Assembly (NCBI GenBank): GCA_964452645.1
Contig: CAYVMO010000016.1
Span: 1 to 64,000, forward strand
DNA: 64,000 nucleotides
Direction of reading: 5' to 3'
Source: CAYXTW01 sp964452645
GTDB taxonomy: Bacteria > Zixibacteria > MSB-5A5 > GN15 > PGXB01
The position numbers and the translations under genes are program-made. Under the pieces are notes generated by a model. It had not been told where the DNA came from. It did no database searches and worked only from the letters and a program-made list of their open reading frames with translations. Numbering within the stretch: position 1 is the stretch's first letter; each line of letters starts with the position of its first letter. Positions 15,047 to 26,258 of the stretch are shown here, piece by piece.

Positions 15047-15931
15047 TTATCTGAAATCCTCTATCGCCCGGAAGACATTTATCGCCTCGATTGTCTCGGC
15101 GACGTCGTGAACCCTTACGATATTACAACCCTTGCTGACAGCGAGCAGCATCGATGCAATCGATCCGCCGATACGTTCCGACGGTTGACCATCCCTTTTT
15201 GTGATTTTGGAAATAAACGATTTCCGCGATGAGCCCAGCATTATCGGACAGCCGAGTGCTTTGAATTCATTTAAGTTTTTGATTATATCCAGATTGTCCT
15301 GAAGACGCTTGCCGAAGCCGATCCCCGGATCAATGATGATTTTATCTTCCGCCATTCCTTTGCTTCGGCAGAACTCGATTCGTTCTTCGAAGAATTCTTT
15401 TATTTCCGCAATGCAATTATCATAGTTCGGATTTGCCTGCATCGTTTTCGGCTTACCGAGCATGTGCATCAGTATAACCGGCGTCTCGTATTCAAGCGCC
15501 ACTTCAATCATCCGGGAATCAAAGCGCATGGCGGAAATGTCGTTGATAATATCGGCCCCGGCTTTTATGGCCTCCTCAGCGACCACTGCTTTGGTCGTAT
15601 CGATGGAAATCGGTAAATCGGATATTTTGCGGATGGCTTCAATAACAGGTATGACATGACCGATTTCTTCCTCAGGTTTTATACCCTCGGCCCCCGGCCG
15701 CGAGGATTCGCCGCCGATATCGATAATATCCGCGCCCTCATTTATTATCTGATGCGCCCGCGAGATAGCATCTTTTATATTAATAAATTCGCCGCCGTCG
15801 GAAAAAGAATCGGGCGTGACGTTTAAAACGCCCATAACCAGCGGCCGTTCAAGATCTAACCGCCGGCCGCGAGGCAGAGAAATCATTTTCATCGCCTGAT
15901 TTGCAATATTGGACATCTGCCGAATCCTCAT
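15047..15931 (-). CDS. folP: Dihydropteroate synthase
   Basis: 294 residues, a TIM barrel. Shows MGVLNVTPDSFSDGG (pterin loop), DIIDIGGESSRPGAEG, SIDTTKAVVAEEA, DPGIGFGKRLQDN and GSSRKSFI. It joins p-aminobenzoate to the pterin diphosphate in folate synthesis and is the sulfonamide target. The first 25 residues precede the usual start, and an internal ATG (codon 6 or 14) is possible. First gene of the folP-cdaA pair. Confidence 0.95.
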   Translation of the reverse strand: MRIRQMSNIANQAMKMISLPRGRRLDLERPLVMGVLNVTPDSFSDGGEFINIKDAISRAHQIINEGADIIDIGGESSRPGAEGIKPEEEIGHVIPVIEAIRKISDLPISIDTTKAVVAEEAIKAGADIINDISAMRFDSRMIEVALEYETPVILMHMLGKPKTMQANPNYDNCIAEIKEFFEERIEFCRSKGMAEDKIIIDPGIGFGKRLQDNLDIIKNLNEFKALGCPIMLGSSRKSFISKITKRDGQPSERIGGSIASMLLAVSKGCNIVRVHDVAETIEAINVFRAIEDFR

Positions 15932-15948
15932 AATTATTTATAAATTAC

Positions 15949-15977
15949 AATATAGAATTCGTATTGATTAACATCAA
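15949..15977 (-). promoter_or_regulatory. Promoter for folP-cdaA
   Basis: Minus strand TTGATG, 17 bases, TATATT, in the divergent gap between folP and glnA. Good spacing and a near-consensus -10. Confidence 0.55.
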
Positions 15978-16094
15978 GATATTAATTAAGCCAAAAATAT
16001 TTACAAGACGAGTGAGGATTCAATAAAAAATTATTTTGGTTAAACATAAAAAAAATATAAATTCAGTCTTTAATTCTAACCGGAGGATAGAGAG

Positions 16095-17420
16095 GTGACC
16101 AAAACCAAGGAAGATATACTCAGGATAATCAGTGATGCCGAAGTTCATTTCGTTCGTCTGAATTTTACCGACATTCTCGGGCGGCTTAAAGGAATCGCCA
16201 TAACCAGCACCGAAGTGGAAAGGGCTCTTGAACAGGGACAGGGATTTGACGGTTCTTCAATCGAAGGCTTTGTCAGGATCGAGGAATCGGATCTGATGGC
16301 GATTCCTGATTTTCGGACATTTCGTGTTATTCCCTGGGATATCGGCGGTGAAAAAAGCGCCATGATGTTCTGTGATGTGCAGACGCCGGACGGCAATCCG
16401 TATGAAGGCGATCCGCGCTACGTTCTGCGGCGGATACTTCGGAAAATAGAGGATCGCGGCTGGACTTTCTATGTCGGGCCGGAACTGGAATATTTTTATT
16501 TTAATGAAGAAACGGAACCGGAAATTTTGGATCGATCCGGATATTTCGATTACGGGTCGGCCGATATTGGGACACAGCTTCGGAAAAGGTCCAGCGCCGC
16601 TCTGGAACGGATGGGTATCCAGGTGGAATGTTCGCATCATGAGGTCGCCCCCAGCCAGCAGGAGATTGACCTGAGATATCAGGAAGCCCTGGTGATGGCT
16701 GATTTTGTCCAGATTTATAAATTCGTCGTCAAAGAAATTGCTATGCAAAATGAGGTTTTTGCATCCTTTATGCCCAAGCCGCTCTTCGGCGAAAACGGTT
16801 CCGGGATGCACTGCCATATGTCGCTTTTCGAAGGCGATACCAATCTGTTTTATGATAAGGCATCCCCCAATCATCTGTCAAAGTTGGCCGGTCATTTCAC
16901 GGCCGGAATCCTGAGACACATCAAAGAGATAACATTGATTTTAAATCAATGGGTGAATTCCTACAAACGTCTGGTGGTCGGCTTTGAAGCGCCGGTTTAT
17001 ATTTCGTGGGGAACGCGCAACCGCTCCAGTCTGATAAGGGTTCCCGAATTCAAAACCGGTTATGAAAAATCGACCCGGATTGAAGTTCGTTCGCCCGATC
17101 CGGGCTGTAACCCATATTTGACCTTTGCCGTGATGCTTGCCGCCGGACTGGAAGGAATCGATAATAAATACCCGCTGCCGGATCCTGTCGAGCATAATAT
17201 TTTTACCATGACCGCCGAAGACAGAGCCGATCACAATATTGATTCCTTGCCCGGCTCTCTGGAAAACGCCATCAGGGCTATGGAAAAATCCGAACTGGTC
17301 AAAAATACACTGGGTGATCATATCTTTGAAGCGCTTATAGCCAACAAAATGGTCGAATGGGATGCGTATCGGGTCGATGTCAGCAACTTCGAAATCGATA
17401 AGTATCTGCCGTTTCTGTAA
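16095..17420 (+). CDS. glnA: Glutamine synthetase, type I
   Basis: 441 residues, GTG start with GGAGG nine bases upstream. Landmarks are FDGSSIEGFVRIEESDL (beta-grasp), PELEYF and EVAPSQQEIDL (metal-binding glutamates), GSGMHCHMSL and the latch RSPDPGCNPYL. It makes glutamine from glutamate, ammonia and ATP. The size and lack of a 25-residue insert point to the GSI-alpha type, which is usually controlled by feedback and not by adenylylation. The 163-base upstream gap with folP is AT-rich; I could not fix its promoter. Confidence 0.96.
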   Translation: MTKTKEDILRIISDAEVHFVRLNFTDILGRLKGIAITSTEVERALEQGQGFDGSSIEGFVRIEESDLMAIPDFRTFRVIPWDIGGEKSAMMFCDVQTPDGNPYEGDPRYVLRRILRKIEDRGWTFYVGPELEYFYFNEETEPEILDRSGYFDYGSADIGTQLRKRSSAALERMGIQVECSHHEVAPSQQEIDLRYQEALVMADFVQIYKFVVKEIAMQNEVFASFMPKPLFGENGSGMHCHMSLFEGDTNLFYDKASPNHLSKLAGHFTAGILRHIKEITLILNQWVNSYKRLVVGFEAPVYISWGTRNRSSLIRVPEFKTGYEKSTRIEVRSPDPGCNPYLTFAVMLAAGLEGIDNKYPLPDPVEHNIFTMTAEDRADHNIDSLPGSLENAIRAMEKSELVKNTLGDHIFEALIANKMVEWDAYRVDVSNFEIDKYLPFL

Positions 17421-17429
17421 AAAAGTGCC

Positions 17430-18260
17430 GTGCCCTATATAAATTCCGGTGACATACGCATATATTATGAAGAAAAAGGCGCGGGGGAGCCGCTTGTCTT
17501 TCTTCATGGTTTTTCGCTCGATCGGCGAATGTGGCAGGGGCAGATAGATTATTTTTCCGATAGATACCAGGTAATTACATACGATGCTCGCGGGCACGGT
17601 CAATCGGATGCGCCCGATTCCGGATATTCGCGCGAGAATCGGGTAAATGATTTGCTGGCTCTGGCTGATAAGTTGGAACTCGAGCGGTTTCACCTGGTCG
17701 GATTGTCCATGGGTGGGGGAGATGCGCTTCGATTCGCGATTGATTTTCAGGAAAGATTGAAAACCTTAACGCTGGCCAGCTCGACCGCCGAGGGTTGGAA
17801 ATCAACTGTGCAATTTCGGAATTTCCCTCTTGATGAAAAGGGCAAGTATGATGAATTGAGTCCCGCTGAATTCGCGTCGCAAAAGGGAATAGATGAAGTC
17901 AAACGGCAGTGGATCAATGTAACGATGGCCAACTATGAAAAGCGAAATCCGGAACTTAAAAAATTCCTGACCGAAATCATGCTGGGTTTCAGCGGAAAAC
18001 CGTGGACTGACCCCATGACGGGAAAATATGAAAAGAGGGATGATATGAAACTTGCGGCCCGAATTCGAATTCCAACACTAATAATCGTTGGTCAACGCGA
18101 TATTGTTTACCGGCCGCTGGCAGTAAAATTAAATGAAATTATCCTCGATTCCCGGCTCAAAATCGTGAAAAATGCCGGTCATATGGTCAATCTTGAGGCT
18201 CCTGAAATCTTTAACAAATATCTTAAAGATTTCCTGCTTGAAAATGAAGTCAAAAAGTAG
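17430..18260 (+). CDS. Alpha/beta hydrolase
   Basis: 276 residues, GTG start nine bases after the glnA stop. Canonical fold: oxyanion region PLVFLHGFSLDRRMW, nucleophile elbow GLSMGG (Ser near residue 95), acid near IIVGQRDIVY and the catalytic His in NAGHMVNLEAPEIFNKYL. The cap (about 120-200) is charged and helical. Substrate cannot be read; esterase or peroxidase-like members look like this. Probably translated with glnA. Confidence 0.85.
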   Translation: MPYINSGDIRIYYEEKGAGEPLVFLHGFSLDRRMWQGQIDYFSDRYQVITYDARGHGQSDAPDSGYSRENRVNDLLALADKLELERFHLVGLSMGGGDALRFAIDFQERLKTLTLASSTAEGWKSTVQFRNFPLDEKGKYDELSPAEFASQKGIDEVKRQWINVTMANYEKRNPELKKFLTEIMLGFSGKPWTDPMTGKYEKRDDMKLAARIRIPTLIIVGQRDIVYRPLAVKLNEIILDSRLKIVKNAGHMVNLEAPEIFNKYLKDFLLENEVKK

Positions 18261-18473
18261 TTGACCGTTTGATATTTCCTTTTCATATTCAAAGGACTGT
18301 TTTAATGGAGGAAACGAAAAGATTATTAATTGTCGGTAATCCCGGGATTTATTGGCTTCGCTGTGCTATTAACGTGGCTATTAAAATAATGTAAGTTGCA
18401 AAATATTAGTCTATTACCGATTTTCTTTAATGTAATACTTGATATATTGATAAAAGGAAATTAAGAGTCTTTA
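18261..18473. other. Intergenic gap with one tiny frame
   Basis: 213 bases. One 29-codon frame (18305-18394, MEETKRLLIVGNPG...) has a GGAG only downstream of its ATG, so I do not call it. The rest is AT-rich leader DNA for the pur genes. Confidence 0.5.
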
Positions 18474-19073
18474 ATGAGTGCGCGGGCAAAAATAGCCGTT
18501 TTTATTTCGGGCGGCGGATCGAATCTTCAGTCATTAATTGATGCTACAAAGTCCGGCAAACTTTCAGGAGAAATAGTCCTGGTCGTCTCCAGCAAATTGA
18601 AAGCCTATGGACTGGAGCGAGCCCGCAATGCCGGAATCGATACTTTTGTTTTCAGGCCAAAGGATTATCCCGGCGAGGATGAAGCTGTAAGTGACCTGAT
18701 GGCGATGCTCGAGGAATATCAGGTTGAATATATTGCGCTGGCCGGTTATCTCAAGCTGCTTCCCGTGCCGGTCGTGAAAAAATATTCCGGAAAAATCACG
18801 AACATTCACCCGGCACTGCTGCCCAAATATGGCGGCCAGCGGATGTACGGCCATTTTGTTCATGAAGCTGTTCTGGCCGCCGGAGATAAAGAATCCGGCC
18901 CGACGGTGCATCTTGTCGATGAAATCTATGATAACGGAAAAATTCTGCTTCAAAGAAAAGTCCCGGTCGAGCCGGATGATACGCCCGACAGCCTGGCGGC
19001 CCGGGTATTGAAGGTGGAACATCAAATTTACCCGGAAGCGTTGGACAATTTAATCAAGGGGAAATATGGTTAA
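18474..19073 (+). CDS. purN: Phosphoribosylglycinamide formyltransferase
   Basis: 199 residues. Shows FISGGGSNLQSLIDA (phosphate loop), the catalytic Asn-His in TNIHPALLPKYGG, and the Asp in TVHLVDEIYDNG. It adds the first formyl group in purine synthesis, from 10-formyl-tetrahydrofolate. Its stop overlaps the purC start (TAATG), so the two are coupled. Confidence 0.96.
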   Translation: MSARAKIAVFISGGGSNLQSLIDATKSGKLSGEIVLVVSSKLKAYGLERARNAGIDTFVFRPKDYPGEDEAVSDLMAMLEEYQVEYIALAGYLKLLPVPVVKKYSGKITNIHPALLPKYGGQRMYGHFVHEAVLAAGDKESGPTVHLVDEIYDNGKILLQRKVPVEPDDTPDSLAARVLKVEHQIYPEALDNLIKGKYG

Positions 19074-19969
19074 TGGAAAAGGAAGTTCTACAAACCGATA
19101 TCAGGGAGTATCCGTTATTTTCACGCGGGAAAGTCCGCGATGTTTATGATCTCGGCGATAAATTATTGATTATTGCCTCGGACAGAATCTCGGCCTTTGA
19201 TGTTGTGCTGCCCAATGGTATTCCCGGTAAAGGGAGGGTGCTGACACAAATGTCATTATTCTGGTTCGATTTTCTTAAAGGTGTCGTCGATACGCATCTG
19301 GTAACAGCCAACATCGAGGAATACCCTGACGATTTAAAAAAGTACCGCGACACTTTGAATGGTCGTTCGATGATCGTCATTAAGGCCAAGCGCATCGATG
19401 CCGAGTGCATCGTGCGCGGATATATATCCGGATCGATGTGGAAAGAACTTGTGCAGGCGCGTAAGAATGGCTCCAATGAAGTTCATGGATTTGATTTTTC
19501 GCCAGATTTAAAAGAGTCGGATCAATTGCCGGAACCGATTTTTACACCTTCGACCAAAGCCGAAGAGGGGCATGATGAGAATGTTTCGTTCGAGCGATTT
19601 GAACAATATGTCGGTCAGCAGACGGCCGAATTGTGTCGTCAGAAGTCAATTGCTATTTATAGTAAAGCTTCAGATTATGCGCGTAAGAAGGGAATTATAA
19701 TAGCAGATACAAAATTCGAGTTTGGATATAAAGATAATAAATTCATGCTCATCGACGAGGTTCTCTCACCCGATTCGTCGCGCTTCTGGCCTTTGGATCA
19801 GTACTCAGCCGGCAAAAGCCAGCCTTCGTTCGACAAGCAATTTATCAGAGATTATCTTTCCGGTCTGGATTGGGATAAAACACCTCCGGGACCAAAACTA
19901 CCGGAGGAGATAGTTGAAAAATCGGCCGCGAAATATATGGAAGCGGCCCGACTCTTAATGGGGAAATAA
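19073..19969 (+). CDS. purC: SAICAR synthetase
   Basis: 298 residues, the longer form of the enzyme found in yeast and many deep bacteria. Shows SRGKVRDVYDLGDKLLI, ASDRISAFDVVLPNGIPGKG, ECIVRGYISGSMWKE, TPSTKAEEGHDENV and LIDEVLSPDSSRFW. It joins aspartate to CAIR with ATP in purine synthesis. Overlaps purN by one base and is one base from purH. Confidence 0.96.
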   Translation: MEKEVLQTDIREYPLFSRGKVRDVYDLGDKLLIIASDRISAFDVVLPNGIPGKGRVLTQMSLFWFDFLKGVVDTHLVTANIEEYPDDLKKYRDTLNGRSMIVIKAKRIDAECIVRGYISGSMWKELVQARKNGSNEVHGFDFSPDLKESDQLPEPIFTPSTKAEEGHDENVSFERFEQYVGQQTAELCRQKSIAIYSKASDYARKKGIIIADTKFEFGYKDNKFMLIDEVLSPDSSRFWPLDQYSAGKSQPSFDKQFIRDYLSGLDWDKTPPGPKLPEEIVEKSAAKYMEAARLLMGK

Positions 19970-19970
19970 C

Positions 19971-21542
19971 ATGGCAGATAAGATAAAAATAAGACGCGCA
20001 TTGATTTCGGTTTATGATAAAACCGGCCTGGTTGAACTGGCGCGGGCACTCTCCAGGTATGACGTTGAAATCCTCTCGACCGGCGGTACCCTGGCAGCGA
20101 TGAAAAAAGAAGGTGTCCAGGCGGTATCGGTCTCGACCTTTACCGGGGCGCCCGAAATTCTCGGTGGTCGAGTCAAGACGCTTCATCCGAAAATCCACGC
20201 TGGTATTCTGGCGCGGCGTGATAACGAGGGTGACGACGAAGAATTGACGCGCAATGAATATAAGCCTATTGATATGGTGGTGGTAAATCTATATCCATTC
20301 GAAAAAACGATTGCCGATGCCAATGCCACCGACGCCGATATTATCGAGAATATTGATATCGGAGGTCCGACCATGATTCGTGCGGCGGCCAAAAATTTTG
20401 AAGGTGTCGCGGCGGTCACCGATCCGTCCGATTATGCCGCTATTATCGATGAACTGGATCAAAACGAGGGGGCATTGACGCTTGATTTTCGCAGGAAGCT
20501 GGCCGGGAAAGTATTCGCCCGTACTAATAGTTACGACCGGGCTATCTCGAATTATTTTTCAGCCGACGGTGACAAAGTTATCGAGCAGCTTCCTGCCAAT
20601 CTGAATTTATCATACACTATGCAATCATCGCTTCGTTACGGCGAGAATCCGCATCAGGTCGGGGCCTTTTATCGTGACGAAGGCTTTACTGGGCCGACTC
20701 TGGCACGGGCGCAGGTTTTGGCCGGGAAAGCATTATCGTATAATAATATATCCGATCTTGACGCGTGTCTTGAGATGCTTCTGGATTTCGAGGAACCGTT
20801 TGCGGCCGTAATGAAACATGCCAATCCGTGCGGTGCAGCGGTCGGCGGGACAATCGCCGAAGCCTACCGTGATGCATTGGCATCCGACCCGCTTTCGGCC
20901 TTCGGCTCGGTAATCGGATTAAATAAGCATGTCGATATGGCTGCAGCCGAATTATTACATAAGACACATTTCGTGGAATGTATAATCGCGCCGGGTTATG
21001 ATGAAGAAGCACTGGCGATGATGAAAAAGAAAAAGGCTCGACGGATTTTGTCTCTTCCGGAGATTGCCAATGGCCGGCCGAAAGGGGAGAAGGTATATAA
21101 ATTCGTGCGCGGCGGGGTGCTCTGTCAGACGGCTGATGATTATGATGTTCCTGAATCCGAATTGAAGATCGTCAGCAAAAGGCAGCCGACAAATGACGAA
21201 TTAAAATCACTCCTTTTCGCCTGGAAAGTCGTAAAACATACCAAGTCGAATGCGATTGTGATTGCTAAAGGCTCGGCCACGGTCGGTATCGGTATGGGAC
21301 AGACTTCGCGCGTCGATTCGTCGGCGCTGGCGGTTAAACGGGCCGGTGAGCGGGCTAAAGGAGCGGTACTGGCTTCGGATGCCTTTTTCCCCATGCCGGA
21401 CGGTGTTGAAGTAGCGACCGATGCCGGTGTGACGGCGATTATCCAACCCGGCGGTTCCAAAGGTGACGAGCAAGCCATCGAGGCGGCCGATAAGGCCGGG
21501 GCGGCAATGATATTCACCGGTATAAGGCATTTTAAGCATTAG
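19971..21542 (+). CDS. purH: Bifunctional AICAR transformylase/IMP cyclohydrolase
   Basis: 523 residues. An N-terminal MGS-like cyclohydrolase domain (ALISVYDKTGLVELA, EILSTGGT, GGRVKTLHPKIHAGIL) is followed by the AICAR transformylase domain (LRYGENPHQ, MKHANPCGAA, DPLSAFGS, and the late GMGQTSRVDS). It carries out the last two steps to IMP. Complete, last of the purN-purC-purH set. Confidence 0.97.
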   Translation: MADKIKIRRALISVYDKTGLVELARALSRYDVEILSTGGTLAAMKKEGVQAVSVSTFTGAPEILGGRVKTLHPKIHAGILARRDNEGDDEELTRNEYKPIDMVVVNLYPFEKTIADANATDADIIENIDIGGPTMIRAAAKNFEGVAAVTDPSDYAAIIDELDQNEGALTLDFRRKLAGKVFARTNSYDRAISNYFSADGDKVIEQLPANLNLSYTMQSSLRYGENPHQVGAFYRDEGFTGPTLARAQVLAGKALSYNNISDLDACLEMLLDFEEPFAAVMKHANPCGAAVGGTIAEAYRDALASDPLSAFGSVIGLNKHVDMAAAELLHKTHFVECIIAPGYDEEALAMMKKKKARRILSLPEIANGRPKGEKVYKFVRGGVLCQTADDYDVPESELKIVSKRQPTNDELKSLLFAWKVVKHTKSNAIVIAKGSATVGIGMGQTSRVDSSALAVKRAGERAKGAVLASDAFFPMPDGVEVATDAGVTAIIQPGGSKGDEQAIEAADKAGAAMIFTGIRHFKH

Positions 21543-21633
21543 GCTTGCGTGATTTTTTCAGATTGTGCTTGCTAGATTGGCTTGTTGTTATTAAATTTAC
21601 TTTCAAAAGGTAATACTGCGAAAAGGAGCGTTT

Positions 21634-22107
21634 GTGGGCGAGCGGGTTCTAGAAATTGTAATCCTCCTGATTTCCAGAATTAGAGATCATCAGGGTCGAC
21701 TGGAAAGTTTTGAGGATATATCTTCTTATCTGAAAAGCTATGGTTTTACCGATACCGAAATCAGTTCGGCCTACGGCTGGGTGCTGGATCAGATTCAATC
21801 CGACTCGAAATTTCTGGTCGATAACCCGATTTCCCGTAACTCCTTTCGTGTTTTGACGGAGCAGGAACGTCGCGATTTTACGACTGACGCTATCGGGTAT
21901 CTGATGCAGTTAAGATTTCTCGGAATATTAGGCGATACCCAGATGGAATTGATTTTAGAGAGAGGTGCTGTCATGGGTCCGGCGCCGATAAATCTGGATC
22001 ATATGAAAGTTCTCGTCGGTTCGGTTCTGTTTCATGATTCCAATTTTGTGGAATACGGCAAGCAGCAGATGTACTACCTGCCTCCCGAAGACGGCCTGTT
22101 GAATTGA
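21634..22107 (+). CDS. Smg family protein (DUF494)
   Basis: 157 residues, GTG start with AAGGAG upstream. It shows the Smg pattern: ERVLEIVILLISRI, SYLKSYGFTDTEISSAYGWVLDQI and a C-terminal MELILERGA. Function unknown; in many bacteria it lies near dprA or topA, but here it precedes coaBC. Confidence 0.8.
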   Translation: MGERVLEIVILLISRIRDHQGRLESFEDISSYLKSYGFTDTEISSAYGWVLDQIQSDSKFLVDNPISRNSFRVLTEQERRDFTTDAIGYLMQLRFLGILGDTQMELILERGAVMGPAPINLDHMKVLVGSVLFHDSNFVEYGKQQMYYLPPEDGLLN

Positions 22108-22123
22108 CTCTTTTATTGCCCTG

Positions 22124-23317
22124 ATGTTAAAAAATAAAAAAATCGTCGTTGGTCTGACCGGCGGGATCGCCGCGTATAAGATTCCTCCGCTTATCAGATT
22201 GCTAAAAAAAGACGGGGCTGATGTCCGCGCCGTTATGACTGAAGCTTCAACGAAATTTATCACCGAATTGACCATAGAGACGATTTCCCAAAATCCGGTC
22301 GCACGCAAGATGTTTCCCGAAAATCGATATGTCGGGACGCATCATATCGATATTGCCTTATGGGCCGACCTTCTTATTATTGCTCCGGCTACGGCCAATT
22401 TTCTGGGCAAAGTCGCCTCGGGTATATGCGATGATCTGCTTACGACCGTCATCTGCGCCACCACGGCGCCGGTGATGATTGCCCCGGCGATGAACAGCAA
22501 TATGTATCTTAATCCGGTAACACAGAAAAATATAGAATTTCTGAAATCCATCGGATATCGTTTTATAGACCCCGGTGTTGGCGAGCTCGCCTGCGAAACG
22601 AGCGGTCCCGGCCGGATGGCGGAGCCGGAAGAAATTTTCATAGCCATTAAAAAATTCTTCGAAAAAAAAAAGCTCCTGACAAAAAAAAAGGTCCTCGTAA
22701 CCGCCGGGCCATGCCGTGAGCCGCTTGATCCGGTACGTTATATTTCCAATCGTTCCTCGGGCAAAATGGGCTTTGCCATCGCTGAGGCCGCTGTGGAAGC
22801 GGGGGCGGAAGTAACTCTTATTTCCGGCCCGACGAATTTAATGGCCAACGCCAATCTGATGCTAATCAAAGTCGAATCAACCGAGGAAATGTATAAGGCC
22901 GTCAGGCGAGAATTCAAAAATTGTCATTATCTAATCATGGCGGCCGCCCCATCGGATTTCAGACCAGCCGAGATCGCCGAGCATAAAATAAAAAAGGATA
23001 AAAAAAAGTCGCTTGTTGTTGAATTAAAACCAGCAATTGATATATTGAGTTCGATAAAAAAAATAAAGAAAAAGAACCAGCGCGTGGTTGGATTTGCACT
23101 TGAGACTGAAAATGGTCTAAAAAATGCCGGGACCAAACTTAAGGAAAAAGCTCTTGATTTAGTCGTTTTAAATCGTTTGGATGAATCCGGACCGTTTGAA
23201 AGTGACAGCAATAAGGTCGAACTGATCGATAAAAAGGGACGAGTAGAAAAGTTATCGAAAATGAACAAATGCGAGTTAGCGCGGTTGCTGATTGATAGAA
23301 TCGCGAAGTTGAAATAA
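22124..23317 (+). CDS. coaBC: Phosphopantothenoylcysteine decarboxylase/synthetase
   Basis: 397 residues. CoaC half (1-180): GLTGGIAAYKIPPLIR, HHIDIALWADLLIIAPATANF, PAMNSNMY and the active Cys in GELACETSGPGRMAEP. CoaB half (about 185-397): LVTAGPCREPLDPVRYISNRSSGKMG and a lysine-rich EHKIKKDKKKS. It converts phosphopantothenate to phosphopantetheine on the way to CoA. The common AAAVADY motif reads AAAPSDF. Confidence 0.95.
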   Translation: MLKNKKIVVGLTGGIAAYKIPPLIRLLKKDGADVRAVMTEASTKFITELTIETISQNPVARKMFPENRYVGTHHIDIALWADLLIIAPATANFLGKVASGICDDLLTTVICATTAPVMIAPAMNSNMYLNPVTQKNIEFLKSIGYRFIDPGVGELACETSGPGRMAEPEEIFIAIKKFFEKKKLLTKKKVLVTAGPCREPLDPVRYISNRSSGKMGFAIAEAAVEAGAEVTLISGPTNLMANANLMLIKVESTEEMYKAVRREFKNCHYLIMAAAPSDFRPAEIAEHKIKKDKKKSLVVELKPAIDILSSIKKIKKKNQRVVGFALETENGLKNAGTKLKEKALDLVVLNRLDESGPFESDSNKVELIDKKGRVEKLSKMNKCELARLLIDRIAKLK

Positions 23318-23318
23318 T

Positions 23319-24050
23319 ATGGTCGATTGGATAGCGAAATTAGACTCCAGGACGTATGCCCTGTTGAAAAGGGCGGCTAGGTGTCAGGTGGAAATGGGTT
23401 TAAGTGATATGATTGTCGACCTGAACGGGATATTGAAAAAGAAAAAAGAGCTGATTCGCTCCGGGCGAAAAAGCAACAGCAATCATTTCCGGTCGCTTAA
23501 AAGCCACAACGAAGCAATCAAGAATTGCACCAAATGTCGGTTGGGTGCGACTCGAACGAATTTTGTTTATGGCGTGGGCAATCCGAAGGCGGGGGTGATG
23601 TTTATCGGTGAGGCGCCGGGACGTGATGAGGATTTGAAAGGAGAACCGTTCGTGGGTCGCGCCGGGCAGCTTCTGGATAAAATTCTGGCGGCAATTAAAT
23701 TCAAACGCGAAGAGGTATATATCGCCAATATTTTGAAATGCCGCCCGCCGAATAATCGTGATCCTCAACCGGACGAAATGGCAACCTGCATGCCGTATCT
23801 TCAGGAGCAAATTCGTCTCATAAAACCGAAAATTATCTGCGCCCTGGGGCGTATTTCGGCGCAGGCCCTGCTGAATACGTCGACACCGCTGGGTAAACTT
23901 CGCAAACGTTGGCATGAGTACAACGGCATTCCCTTTATGGTGACATATCATCCGGCGGCGCTGCTTCGATTTCAATCATACAAAAAAGACACGTGGGAAG
24001 ATGTCCAGATGCTTCGCGCCAAGTACGACGAACTGATGGCGGAGAAATAA
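23319..24050 (+). CDS. Uracil-DNA glycosylase, family 4
   Basis: 243 residues. After an N-terminal helical extension (about 60 residues) comes the UDGa domain: a CTKC pair for the [4Fe-4S] cluster, motif GEAPGRDEDLKGEPFVGRAG, ILKCRPPNNRDP and ATCMPYL (other cluster cysteines), and TYHPAALLR (active-site His region). It removes uracil from DNA. One base after the coaBC stop and directly joined to dnaB. Confidence 0.92.
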   Translation: MVDWIAKLDSRTYALLKRAARCQVEMGLSDMIVDLNGILKKKKELIRSGRKSNSNHFRSLKSHNEAIKNCTKCRLGATRTNFVYGVGNPKAGVMFIGEAPGRDEDLKGEPFVGRAGQLLDKILAAIKFKREEVYIANILKCRPPNNRDPQPDEMATCMPYLQEQIRLIKPKIICALGRISAQALLNTSTPLGKLRKRWHEYNGIPFMVTYHPAALLRFQSYKKDTWEDVQMLRAKYDELMAEK

Positions 24051-25469
<1,419 letters not shown>

Positions 25470-25472
25470 AGC

Positions 25473-26252
25473 ATGAGAACCGGAGTCCCAGTTGTCGGTC
25501 GGCGGGCGATAAGTTTTATTTCCCGGGTCGGAAGTATATTCCTGCTTCTCGGCAAATCGATTTATTATTTCAAAGCTATTCCTCGGTCACTGAGATTAAT
25601 TTTCGAACAATGTTTCATGATCGGCAACAAATCGGTGCCGCTGATATCGATTACGTCGATTTTTATCGGCGCGGTGGCGGCCTGGCAGGCAGCCTATCAG
25701 TTTAAATTCATCGGGGCGCCGCTTCGTTATCTCGGCGCCGCGGTGGGCAAAGCGATTGTTATTGAATTGTCACCGGTGTTAACCGCGCTGGTCGTCGCCG
25801 GACGAGTCGGAGCCGGAATCGCCGCCGAGCTGGGTACGATGCGTGTCACCGAGCAGATTGACGCGCTCGATTCGATGGGTATCAACCCGATACGATATCT
25901 CGTGATGCCGCGCTTTTTTGCCAGCGCCTTCATGTTGCCTTTGCTGACTATGTTTTCCATCGCCATTGCCATCGGCGGGGCGCTTCTGGTTTCGGTACTT
26001 TTTGTCGATCTGTCATACGAGACATTTTTGTCCGGTATCAAAGATTCATTTAAAATGTCGGACCTGTTTGCCGGTCTCGTCAAGGCCTGGGTTTTCGGTG
26101 CCATTATCGGTCTGGTCGGATGCCGTGAAGGATTTTATGCCGGCGGCGGTGCGCGGGGCGTCGGGACGGCCACGACGCAGGCCGTCGTAATCTCGGCAGT
26201 GATGGTACTGATTTCGGACTATATCATCGCTACGATTTTGTTCCGGGTGTAG
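25473..26252 (+). CDS. mlaE: MlaE-family ABC transporter permease
   Basis: 259 residues, five to six transmembrane helices. Family landmarks: the N-terminal amphipathic helix, SITSIFIGAVAAWQAAYQ, VVAGRVGAGIAAELGTMRVTEQIDALDSMGINPI and the late GLVGCREGFYAGGGARGVG. It is the membrane part of the Mla-type phospholipid transporter between inner and outer membranes. The ATPase partner follows at once, but no MCE-domain (MlaD) gene is next to it. Confidence 0.93.
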   Translation: MRTGVPVVGRRAISFISRVGSIFLLLGKSIYYFKAIPRSLRLIFEQCFMIGNKSVPLISITSIFIGAVAAWQAAYQFKFIGAPLRYLGAAVGKAIVIELSPVLTALVVAGRVGAGIAAELGTMRVTEQIDALDSMGINPIRYLVMPRFFASAFMLPLLTMFSIAIAIGGALLVSVLFVDLSYETFLSGIKDSFKMSDLFAGLVKAWVFGAIIGLVGCREGFYAGGGARGVGTATTQAVVISAVMVLISDYIIATILFRV

Positions 26253-26258
26253 TACAGA

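Noticed and set aside
16021..16094. Sigma54 promoter for glnA
   Set aside because: No GG-N10-GC pattern at -24/-12 could be found in the gap; only AT-rich sequence is present.
18305..18394. 29-codon frame MEETKRLLIVGNPG ahead of purN
   Set aside because: No upstream ribosome site; too short to judge and no match to a known leader peptide.
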